Assembly (NCBI GenBank): GCA_005788065.1
Contig: SXZD01000180.1
Location: 1-8,750 of the forward strand
Length of the DNA: 8,750 bases
From: Burkholderiales bacterium
Lineage (GTDB): Bacteria > Pseudomonadota > Gammaproteobacteria > Burkholderiales > Burkholderiaceae_B
Reading direction: 5' to 3'
The translations under genes and the position numbers were made by a program. Positions 1-5,795 of this stretch are shown here, in pieces (positions within the stretch are counted from its first letter, which is position 1; each line of letters begins with the position of its first letter). A model generated the notes under the pieces. That model was not told where the DNA came from and did no database searches. It saw nothing but the letters and a program-made list of their open reading frames with translations.

Positions 1-476
1 ACCGGCACCATGGCGTCAATCGCCTTAAGACCTGTTTGCACAGGCTGGGACACCGATTTACGCCAAATCACGCCCGGCGCCACTTTTTCAATCACGTCGG
101 TCTGTTTGTTGCCAATCGGACCCTTGCCGTCGATCGGCTCACCCAGTGCGTTGACCACACGACCGATCAGCTCTGGGCCGATCGGCACTTCCAGAATGCG
201 GCCGGTACACTTGACGGTATCGCCTTCGGAAATGTGCTCATATTCACCCAGAATAACGGCACCGACGGAGTCACGCTCGAGGTTGAGTGCGAGGCCAATG
301 GTGTTGCCGGGGAATTCCAGCATTTCGCCCTGCATCACGTCGGACAGGCCGTGTACGCGGCAGATGCCGTCGCTCACGGAGATGACCGTGCCTTGTGTGC
401 GGACGTTGGCTGAGGATCCCAGGCCTTCGATCCGGCTCTTGATCAGTTCACTGATCTCGGAGGGATTGATCTGCAT
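1..476 (-). CDS. atpA: F1Fo ATP synthase alpha subunit, N-terminal part (cut by window edge)
   Basis: This is the regulatory, non-catalytic nucleotide-binding subunit of the F1 head, which alternates with beta in the alpha3beta3 ring. The 158 visible codons start MQINPSEISELIKSRIEG, the usual N-terminal helix that contacts the delta subunit. The beta-barrel domain follows, with VHGLSDVMQGEM, the LNLERDSVGAVILGEYE stretch and GRVVNALGEPIDGKGPIG. The frame is still open at the edge, just before the expected Walker A loop, so the nucleotide-binding core and C-terminal domain lie outside. The ATG at 476 is supported by a GGAGAAA ribosome binding site about 5 bases upstream and by alignment with the family N-terminus. 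It lies 32 bases downstream of atpH in the same operon. Nothing looks broken; the truncation is only the window boundary. Confidence 0.97.
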   Translation of the reverse strand, partial: MQINPSEISELIKSRIEGLGSSANVRTQGTVISVSDGICRVHGLSDVMQGEMLEFPGNTIGLALNLERDSVGAVILGEYEHISEGDTVKCTGRILEVPIGPELIGRVVNALGEPIDGKGPIGNKQTDVIEKVAPGVIWRKSVSQPVQTGLKAIDAMVP

Positions 477-508
477 TTACTTTCTCCAAATTTTTTCAGG
501 CCCGAGGA

Positions 509-1042
509 TCAGGCAACAATGGCTGATTTCATCTGTTCCAGACGGCCGCGCACCGATGTATCCAGACACTGGTCGCCTACCGTCACGCGAACGCCACCAA
601 TTAAGTCCGCATTGACGGACACGGTGGCTTTCAGCTTGCGCGCAAAACGCTTTTCAAGCGCGGGAAGCAACTGTTCGACAGCGGCATCATCCATCGGGAA
701 AGCCGATTCGATCTGCGCATCTGCAACACCTTCGTGAGCATTGCGCAGTTCATTGAACTGACGTTCGATTTCAGGCAGTGCCAGCAGACGCCCGTTTTCA
801 GTCAGCGTGCGCAAAAAGTTGCGCGCCTCTGCAACATCAGGCGTCTTGGTCAGCGAGACAAAACTGTCGAGCACCACGCTGTCAGGCAACTTGGGATCAT
901 TGACCAGAAGGCCAATATCGGGATGCCCGGCAACGGCTGCCCACGCTTTGAGCCACTCGGACCACTGGTCCATGCCCGATTTCAGCGCCACATCAAATGC
1001 GGCTTCTGCATACGGGCGTGCGGTGGTGGCAAGTTCAACCAT
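509..1042 (-). CDS. atpH: F1Fo ATP synthase delta subunit
   Basis: The delta subunit sits on top of F1 and ties it to the b-subunit stalk, acting as part of the stator. The protein has 177 residues, the same length as the Escherichia coli protein. It begins MVELATTARPYAEAAFDVAL, the conserved helical N-terminal domain with the ARPYAEAAF motif that binds the alpha subunit. It ends with the family signature GGVRVTVGDQCLDTSVRGRLEQMK (only part conserved strictly: GG(V/I)xVxxGDxxxDxSVRGxL). The ATG at 1042 has an AAGGAC ribosome binding site about 9 bases upstream. It lies between atpF (29-base gap) and atpA (32-base gap), the standard order. Confidence 0.97.
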   Translation of the reverse strand: MVELATTARPYAEAAFDVALKSGMDQWSEWLKAWAAVAGHPDIGLLVNDPKLPDSVVLDSFVSLTKTPDVAEARNFLRTLTENGRLLALPEIERQFNELRNAHEGVADAQIESAFPMDDAAVEQLLPALEKRFARKLKATVSVNADLIGGVRVTVGDQCLDTSVRGRLEQMKSAIVA

Positions 1043-1071
1043 GGTGTGAAGTCCTTGTCAGTGTCCGCCGC

Positions 1072-1542
1072 TCAAAGCTGTGCCTTGAGTTGACCGAGCA
1101 AGTCGGCGTGCGCCTGAGCGTTGATTTCCTTGCGGAGAATCTGCTCGGCTCCCTTGACCACGAGGTCTGCCACTTGGCTGCGCAGCTGCTCGCGGGCACG
1201 CTGTGCTTCCTGTTCGGCTTCTGCCTGCGCCTGCGCGAGAATGCGCTTGCGCTCAGCCTCAGCCTGTTGCTTGGCTTCCTCAATGATCTGGGTGGCGCGC
1301 TTTTCGGCCTCGCCCAGACGCTGCTGGGTTTCGGTTCGCGACTTGGCCAACTCTTGCTCTGCACGGGCGCTTGCGTCGGCTAAAGCCGCCTTTCCGCGCT
1401 CTGCTGCAGCCAGACCGTCAGCGATTTTCTTGGCACGCTCGTCGAGCGCTTGCATCATCGGTGGCCATACGAACTTCATCGTAAACCACGCGAGAATGAA
1501 GAACACGACAAGCTGTGCAAACAGCGTTGCGTTCAGATTCAC
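1072..1542 (-). CDS. atpF: F1Fo ATP synthase b subunit (GTG start)
   Basis: The b subunit forms the peripheral stalk: two copies anchor in the membrane by their N-termini and reach up to delta and alpha. The 156-residue protein starts MNLNATLFAQLVVFFILAWF, one membrane helix at about residues 6-26, then VWPPMMQALDERAKKIADGL, the characteristic hinge. From about 30 to 150 it is a long charged helix rich in Ala, Glu, Lys and Gln, as expected for the dimeric coiled coil. The length matches the E. coli protein. The start codon is GTG at 1542. It is supported by an AAGGAAA ribosome binding site and because MNLNATLFAQ is the usual beginning in betaproteobacteria. The next Met is residue 22, which would remove the membrane anchor. 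Confidence 0.97.
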   Translation of the reverse strand: MNLNATLFAQLVVFFILAWFTMKFVWPPMMQALDERAKKIADGLAAAERGKAALADASARAEQELAKSRTETQQRLGEAEKRATQIIEEAKQQAEAERKRILAQAQAEAEQEAQRAREQLRSQVADLVVKGAEQILRKEINAQAHADLLGQLKAQL

Positions 1543-1612
1543 GGTGTTTTCCTTTCAAGACGCACAGCCTGAACGGTCTGCGCGCAAGTCAAACGAAGGA
1601 AGATTCTGTAAA

Positions 1613-1855
1613 TCAGCCGGCAAAGGGGTTTGCAAATGCAAACATCATGGCGATACCGACACCGATCAGGAACGCAGCGTCGATCAGACCGGCCAACACG
1701 AACATCTTGGTTTGCAGTTCGTTCATCAGTTCAGGCTGACGTGCAGACGCTTCGAGGTACTTGCCGCCCATGATGGCGATACCGATACAGGCACCGATAG
1801 CACCCAGACCAATGATCAGGCCGCAAGCCAGAGCAACGAGAGCAACGTTAGTCAT
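1613..1855 (-). CDS. atpE: F1Fo ATP synthase c subunit (proton-carrying ring)
   Basis: This small hydrophobic proteolipid assembles into the rotating c-ring of Fo. The 80 residues form a hairpin of two membrane helices, about 5-30 and 52-75. The Gly/Ala-rich first helix contains GLGAIGACIGIAIMGG. The polar loop has ARQPE at 38-42, which contacts gamma and epsilon. The essential proton-carrying carboxylate is Asp59 in LAGLIDAAFLIGVG, equivalent to Asp61 of E. coli. The residues around it show no sodium-binding pattern that I can recognise, so proton coupling is the simplest reading. The start at 1855 has the strongest ribosome binding site of the operon, AAGGAG about 7 bases upstream, preceded by a U-rich leader. 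Both fit the need for many more c copies than other subunits. Confidence 0.97.
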   Translation of the reverse strand: MTNVALVALACGLIIGLGAIGACIGIAIMGGKYLEASARQPELMNELQTKMFVLAGLIDAAFLIGVGIAMMFAFANPFAG

Positions 1856-1903
1856 GAAAACTCCTTTAGTTTGTGAAAGTCCAAAATTGAAAAAATTGAA
1901 AAC
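1856..1903 (-). promoter_or_regulatory. U-rich atpE leader with strong ribosome binding site
   Basis: The 48 bases before atpE are strikingly AT-rich against a GC-rich background. On the coding strand they contain two exact tandem copies of TTCAATTTT (1892-1900 and 1883-1891), then AAGGAG just before the ATG. In E. coli a U-rich stretch upstream of atpE acts as a translational enhancer that raises c-subunit synthesis from the shared mRNA. This position and composition are analogous. That it has the same role here is inference; there is no sequence identity argument. Confidence 0.5.
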
Positions 1904-1905
1904 GA

Positions 1906-1947
1906 CAGGGGGCTTTTAAGGGGATGCCCCGCCCCGCAAAACCCCTG
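1906..1947 (-). other. GC-rich stem-loop in the atpB-atpE gap
   Basis: An outer six-base stem, CAGGGG at 1906-1911 with CCCCTG at 1942-1947, encloses an inner hairpin GGGG-ATG-CCCC at 1920-1930. It begins directly after the atpB stop codon. No run of U follows it closely enough for a classical rho-independent terminator. Possible roles are protection of the downstream atpE message from 3' exonucleases or partial attenuation; neither is shown by the sequence. Confidence 0.4.
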
Positions 1948-1949
1948 TA

Positions 1950-2813
1950 TCAGTGCCCCTGATGCGCCTGACCGATATAGATCAGTGTCAGCATCATGAA
2001 AATGAAGGCCTGCAACAGAACAATCAGGATGTGGAAGATGGCCCAGATGGAGCCGGCCACCACGTGGCCTAGGAAAGCGAGCACACCGCCGCCCGAGAAC
2101 GCTGCGGCAGAGCCTAACAAAGCGATCAACATGAACACCAGTTCACCGGCGTACATGTTGCCGAACAGTCGCATACCCAGCGACACAGTCTTGGCAGCAA
2201 ACTCGATAAGGTTGAGCAGGAAGTTGGGGAGCCACAAGAGCGGGTTGGACCCGAAAGGCGCACAGAACAGTTCGTGCACGAAACCACCGATGCCCTTGAT
2301 CTTGACGTTGTAGTACAGCATGAGGATCAAAACACCGCAGGACATGCCCAACGTACCGTTAAGGTCTGCAGACGGGACCACTCGCATGTAAGCATGCTCG
2401 GGGTCAATGCCGAAGTTCGGTGCGATGTGTTCCCAGATGCGGGGAAGCAGGTCGACCGGCAACAGATCCAGTGCGTTCATGAAGACAACCCACATGAACA
2501 CGGTCAGCGCCAGAGGGGCGATGAAAGTACGGTTACCATGAACGATGGCTTTGGATTGCTCTTCGACCATCTCGACCAACATCTCGACCAGCGCCTGAAA
2601 GCGGCCAGGCACACCCGATGTTGCGCGGGCAGCAGCAGCGCGCAGAAACAGAATGGCACCAATACCGGCCAACAGGGAGTAGAAAAGGGTATCGTAGTTG
2701 ACGACCGAGAAGTCGACGATGCTGTGCTGGTGTGTAGACTGAAAATGAGTCAGGTGGTGCTGAATGTAACTGGACGCTGTTGGTCCGGCTCCGGTTTCTG
2801 CGGCTGTCGACAT
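1950..2813 (-). CDS. atpB: F1Fo ATP synthase a subunit
   Basis: Subunit a is the stationary membrane protein that holds the two proton half-channels next to the c-ring. The 287-residue protein has several hydrophobic segments, clearest at about 43-60, 98-119, 155-171, 192-210, 222-240 and 245-281. The essential arginine is visible as Arg215 in SLGMRLFGNM, equivalent to E. coli Arg210. The last helix carries LLQAFIFMMLTLIYI with Gln268, equivalent to E. coli Gln252. The motif NALDLLPVDLLP near 113-124 is also typical. The ATG at 2813 begins 3 bases after the atpI stop, so translation of the two is probably coupled. The N-terminal 25 residues are Ser/Thr/His-rich and variable in the family. No key residue is missing. 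Confidence 0.97.
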   Translation of the reverse strand: MSTAAETGAGPTASSYIQHHLTHFQSTHQHSIVDFSVVNYDTLFYSLLAGIGAILFLRAAAARATSGVPGRFQALVEMLVEMVEEQSKAIVHGNRTFIAPLALTVFMWVVFMNALDLLPVDLLPRIWEHIAPNFGIDPEHAYMRVVPSADLNGTLGMSCGVLILMLYYNVKIKGIGGFVHELFCAPFGSNPLLWLPNFLLNLIEFAAKTVSLGMRLFGNMYAGELVFMLIALLGSAAAFSGGGVLAFLGHVVAGSIWAIFHILIVLLQAFIFMMLTLIYIGQAHQGH

Positions 2814-2816
2814 GGT

Positions 2817-3152
2817 TTATTTCACCAGGAAAATCAGAAAATAGCTTTTGATCGTAAGGACCACAGCGAGAAGTAACGCCCACCAGACCAGCTGGGTGAA
2901 CCATTTCGCAACGAGCGCCAGCAACAGCACCGTGGCCACAATCTTGAAAATCTCACCTACCAGAAATACGGCAACATCCGCGGGCGAACCCGGTCCGGAC
3001 TTCAACGACAGACGCAGGGCAAACAAGGAACTTGGCAAGGCAACCGCGATTGAACCCCACAGGGCGGACAACGCGTGTACAGGTGAAAGCGTCAGCAAAC
3101 CGGCACTCAAACCCAGCCCGACAACCCACTGCAATGCCACTATTTTCCACAT
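2817..3152 (-). CDS. atpI: ATP synthase i subunit (AtpI, assembly factor)
   Basis: AtpI is a small membrane protein encoded at the head of many atp operons. In other bacteria it helps c-ring assembly, and it is usually not essential. This 111-residue protein is almost entirely hydrophobic, with four likely membrane segments at about 5-23, 28-48, 59-82 and 88-109. A short polar loop, RLSLKSGPGSP, separates the halves. The sequence FLVGEIFKIVATVLLL in the third segment resembles the conserved part of the family. It is the first gene after the probable operon promoter and ends 3 bases before atpB. The ribosome binding site before the ATG at 3152 is poor, which fits low expression. The assignment rests on position, size and membrane pattern more than on strict motifs. 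Confidence 0.9.
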   Translation of the reverse strand: MWKIVALQWVVGLGLSAGLLTLSPVHALSALWGSIAVALPSSLFALRLSLKSGPGSPADVAVFLVGEIFKIVATVLLLALVAKWFTQLVWWALLLAVVLTIKSYFLIFLVK

Positions 3153-3187
3153 GCAGTTACTGCGTCACATTTCTGGCAAACCGCCGG

Positions 3188-3217
3188 ATTATAGCGGCTG
3201 CAGGCATCTCGCGTCAA
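3188..3217 (-). promoter_or_regulatory. Sigma70-type promoter of the atp operon
   Basis: On the minus strand a -35 box TTGACG (3212-3217) and a perfect -10 box TATAAT (3188-3193) are separated by 18 bases. This gives five of six and six of six matches to the consensus. The expected transcription start is near 3181, leaving a leader of about 30 bases before atpI at 3152. It is the best promoter-like sequence I found in the window. Confidence 0.75.
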
Positions 3218-3219
3218 AC

Positions 3220-3231
3220 TCTTATATAAGA
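3220..3231. repeat. Perfect 12-base AT-rich palindrome upstream of the atp promoter
   Basis: TCTTATATAAGA reads identically on both strands and begins 2 bases upstream of the atp -35 box. It could be a regulator site or contribute to an AT-rich upstream element for RNA polymerase. I do not recognise it as the site of a known protein. A 12-base AT-rich palindrome could also be chance. Confidence 0.4.
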
Positions 3232-3363
3232 CTTGAACGTTTGTCCGTGCATTCCGACGCCCTGAAGGCCGCATCCAGATTGGAATTGACACTCGAAGAT
3301 TGCGAAGGCCCACTGATGTTTTTACACAAATTCACAGCATCTGCGGCCAACTCGTTGCAACCC

Positions 3364-4251
3364 TCACTCATCTTCCTTCGGCGCATTGCAGCGTGACAAT
3401 ATGGAATCAAGTTCATCCAGAGATCCGAACGCAATGGTCAAGGTACCTGCACCCTTTGGATTGCTTTGCACACGCACCGGCGCTGCCAGCCAATCAGACA
3501 ATCTTTCCTGCAGACGCTGCACATCCGCATTCACAGGTCGACCACCTGACTTCTTGCCGCGGTCTGTCTGGCTCATTCGCTGAGCTACCATGCGCTCGGT
3601 TTCACGAACGCTCAAGCGCCGGTTCACAACTTCATGCGCAGCGGCGACCTGCTCCCCGGCAGCCAGTGCCAACAGCGCCCTGGCATGACCCATTTCCAGA
3701 TCACCAGCCAACAGCATGGTCTGCACGGGGGCGGCCAACGTCAACAGGCGGAGCAGGTTGGTAGCCGTGCTGCGCGACTTGCCGACCGCAGAGGCAGCCT
3801 GCTCATGGGTCAGGCGAAACTCCTTGATGAGTCGTGACAGGCCCTGCGCTTCTTCCAGTGGATTGAGGTTCTCGCGCTGTATGTTTTCGATCAGGGCCAT
3901 CACCAAAGCGTTTTCGTCCGCTATCTTGCGGACGATGACCGGAACGGTTTTAAGCCCCGCCAGTTGCGATGCGCGAAACCTCCGTTCGCCAGCCACAATC
4001 TCATAGCGTCCGCCCCCGACGGCGCGCACAAGCACCGGTTGCATGACACCCTGGCTGCGGATGGACTCAGCCAACTCAGCCAGCGAAGACTCGTCCATGC
4101 GCGTACGCGGCTGATACTTGCCGGCCTGCAGGAGACCGACATCCATATCCTGAACCATCTCGCCCAGAGGCTGATCGACATCTTTGACGGTCGGCCCCAA
4201 CAGCGCTTCGAGTCCCTTGCCCAGCGCTTTTCCTTTTTTCAGTGCATTCAT
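3364..4251 (-). CDS. parB: Chromosome partitioning protein ParB (Spo0J family)
   Basis: ParB binds parS sites near the origin, loads onto DNA as a CTP-dependent clamp and forms the partition complex moved by ParA. The 295-residue protein shows the full family layout. The N-terminal ParA-contacting region is MNALKKGKALGKGLEALLG at 1-19. The ParB/Srx domain has QPVLVR near 71-76 and the CTP-binding box GERRFRA at 88-94. ENIQRENLNPLEEA lies at 122-135. A helix-turn-helix for parS recognition lies at about 147-168 (LTHEQAASAVGKSRSTATNL). A Lys/Gly-rich linker near 230-240 leads to the C-terminal dimerisation domain, ending in TLTIAFGSLDELDSIL. It starts 4 bases after parA. Recognisable parS sites lie upstream in the same window at 5751, 7809 and 7848. 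No clear terminator follows it. Confidence 0.97.
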   Translation of the reverse strand: MNALKKGKALGKGLEALLGPTVKDVDQPLGEMVQDMDVGLLQAGKYQPRTRMDESSLAELAESIRSQGVMQPVLVRAVGGGRYEIVAGERRFRASQLAGLKTVPVIVRKIADENALVMALIENIQRENLNPLEEAQGLSRLIKEFRLTHEQAASAVGKSRSTATNLLRLLTLAAPVQTMLLAGDLEMGHARALLALAAGEQVAAAHEVVNRRLSVRETERMVAQRMSQTDRGKKSGGRPVNADVQRLQERLSDWLAAPVRVQSNPKGAGTLTIAFGSLDELDSILSRCNAPKEDE

Positions 4252-4255
4252 CGTC

Positions 4256-5020
4256 TCACGCTACCCGTTCAATCATTTCATCTGCAAAACTCAGATAGGC
4301 CTGTGCACCCCGGCTGGACCTGTCGTACACAACGCCGGGCAAACCATGGCTGGGTGCCTCAGCCAGACGCACATTGCGCGGTATGACCGTGCGAAACACC
4401 TTGTTGCCAAAATGACGCTCAAGCTGCTCCGACACCTGCGTAGCCAGCGTGATCCGGGGATCAAACATGACGCGCAGCAATCCAATGATGGACAGTGAAG
4501 GGTTGAAATTGACCGACACCTGCTTGATGGTATTGACCAGATCGCTGAGTCCTTCCAGCGCATAGTATTCGCACTGCATCGGAATGATGACACCATGCGC
4601 ACTGCACAGACCATTGAGCGTCAGCATGGACAGCGACGGCGGACAATCGATCAGGACAAAATCATAGCGCTCATCCACTGCAACCAGTGCCTGCTTCAGG
4701 CGTGTTTCGCGACCCTCGAAATCCACCATTTCAACTTCCGCACCCGCGAGGTCGCGATTCGTGGGGAGCACATCAAAACCTACGCCATTACCCCGGGCGA
4801 CAGCAGCTTCAATCGTCGCTTGATCAATCAAGACGTCGTAAACGGACAACTCGAGCGCCCGCTTGTCCACCCCCGATCCCATGGTCGCATTACCTTGCGG
4901 GTCCAGATCGATGAGCAACACGCGTTGTCCGCGCTCAGCCAGGCCGGCAGCGAGGTTTACTGCGGTGGTGGTCTTACCCACTCCGCCTTTCTGGTTGGCA
5001 ATACAGAATATCTTGGCCAT
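4256..5020 (-). CDS. parA: Chromosome partitioning ATPase ParA (Soj family)
   Basis: ParA is a Walker-type ATPase that binds DNA non-specifically as an ATP dimer and pulls ParB-parS complexes apart. The 254-residue protein opens with MAKIFCIANQKGGVGKTTTA, containing the deviant Walker A motif KGGVGKTT at 11-18 with the signature Lys11. Further motifs are LLIDLDPQGNAT at 35-46 and the Walker B-like FVLIDCPPSL at 121-130. It lacks the N-terminal DNA-binding extension of plasmid type Ia ParA proteins, which places it with the short chromosomal Soj group. It starts 10 bases after rsmG and ends 4 bases before parB, so it is translated from the same message. The ribosome binding site is modest. Confidence 0.97.
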   Translation of the reverse strand: MAKIFCIANQKGGVGKTTTAVNLAAGLAERGQRVLLIDLDPQGNATMGSGVDKRALELSVYDVLIDQATIEAAVARGNGVGFDVLPTNRDLAGAEVEMVDFEGRETRLKQALVAVDERYDFVLIDCPPSLSMLTLNGLCSAHGVIIPMQCEYYALEGLSDLVNTIKQVSVNFNPSLSIIGLLRVMFDPRITLATQVSEQLERHFGNKVFRTVIPRNVRLAEAPSHGLPGVVYDRSSRGAQAYLSFADEMIERVA

Positions 5021-5030
5021 ATTGAATGCT

Positions 5031-5786
5031 TCAGTCTTTCCGGTGGTCGAGTATCAGCAGATGCCTCTGCGCGTCCAGACCGGGTACGCTGAGGCGGTGG
5101 AGTATCTTTTGCTGGAAGGGCGGCAACAATCTGTCATCAGCCTTGCCTTGCATGGCAAACAGACACGCGTGGGGCGATAGATGAGGCAGAGCCAGAGTCA
5201 CGAATGGTTCCAGATCAGAAAACGCGCGCGAGATGGCCGCATCAAAAACGGTATGTTGCAACTGCTCGATACGCCCATGAACAGCCTTGGCATTCGGCAA
5301 TTTTAACTGAGCGATGGCTTGTGTCATGAATGCCACTTTTTTCTGCACCGCGTCAACCAAGGTGACGGACCAATCCGGATTCAAAATGGCCAACACAAGA
5401 CCGGGCAAGCCCGCTCCAGCCCCAACGTCCAAAAGGCTCAGCGGCCTTGTCTCATCGGCTGGGCTGTAGCACATTGCCCGCTTCTCGTTGAGCACGCGGC
5501 GCATCACCGGTTGCACGGACAGACAATCGAGTATGTGCAACCCCAGCATGTCGACCGGGTTACGCACGGCAGTCAGGTTATACACTTTGTTCCACTTGAG
5601 CAGCAGGCCCACATAGTCGAGCAGAGCATCGATCTGCTGCTCAGACAGCGGGACGATGCCCTCAAGCGCGTACGAGCCAGCCCCCCGGTCGTCAAAACCT
5701 GGGTAGCCGAACCCCAAAGCGGGCAGGGCATCAACCAACATATGCCGGAGTGTTTCACGTGAAACACCCGCAAGCTCTTGTTTCAT
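5031..5786 (-). CDS. rsmG: 16S rRNA (guanine-N7) methyltransferase RsmG (GidB)
   Basis: RsmG uses S-adenosylmethionine to methylate N7 of G527 (E. coli numbering) in the 530 loop of 16S rRNA. Its loss gives low-level streptomycin resistance in several bacteria. The conserved core is present: LLKWNKVYNLTAVRNP at 62-77, the SAM-binding glycine loop LLDVGAGAGLPGL at 118-130, the acidic strand VTLVDAVQKK at 141-150 and ISRAFSDL at 185-192. At 251 residues it is longer than the 207-residue E. coli protein. The extra length is an N-terminal extension of roughly 25 residues and a longer loop at about 94-116. The ATG at 5786 has a GAAGG stretch upstream and lies 9 bases after mnmG. The alternative ATG at 5741 has no ribosome binding site, but would place the embedded parS outside the coding region. 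Confidence 0.94.
   Translation of the reverse strand: MKQELAGVSRETLRHMLVDALPALGFGYPGFDDRGAGSYALEGIVPLSEQQIDALLDYVGLLLKWNKVYNLTAVRNPVDMLGLHILDCLSVQPVMRRVLNEKRAMCYSPADETRPLSLLDVGAGAGLPGLVLAILNPDWSVTLVDAVQKKVAFMTQAIAQLKLPNAKAVHGRIEQLQHTVFDAAISRAFSDLEPFVTLALPHLSPHACLFAMQGKADDRLLPPFQQKILHRLSVPGLDAQRHLLILDHRKD
5751..5766. promoter_or_regulatory. Perfect parS site within the 5' end of rsmG
   Basis: TGTTTCACGTGAAACA is an exact match to the 16-base palindromic parS consensus bound by chromosomal ParB proteins across many phyla. Read in the rsmG frame it encodes part of GVSRET near residues 7-12. It lies about 0.7 kb upstream of parA and 1.5 kb upstream of parB, which encodes its expected ligand. Confidence 0.95.
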
Positions 5787-5795
5787 GTGTGGCCT

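Noticed and set aside
10..615. A 201-codon plus-strand frame opposite atpA and atpH
   Set aside because: It is antisense to two certain genes and has low-complexity Ser/Arg/Pro content typical of shadow frames.
2060..2067. CCACGTGG in atpB as a further parS site
   Set aside because: Only the central palindrome matches; the needed GTT and AAC flanks are absent.
2274..2876. A 200-codon plus-strand frame opposite atpB
   Set aside because: It lies antisense to a clearly conserved gene and its His/Gln-rich composition is what reverse-complement reading of a membrane protein gene gives.
3222..3434. A 70-codon minus-strand frame across the parB-atpI gap
   Set aside because: It begins inside the end of parB in another frame, has no ribosome binding site and no recognisable motif. 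It reads as a shadow of parB continuing by chance.
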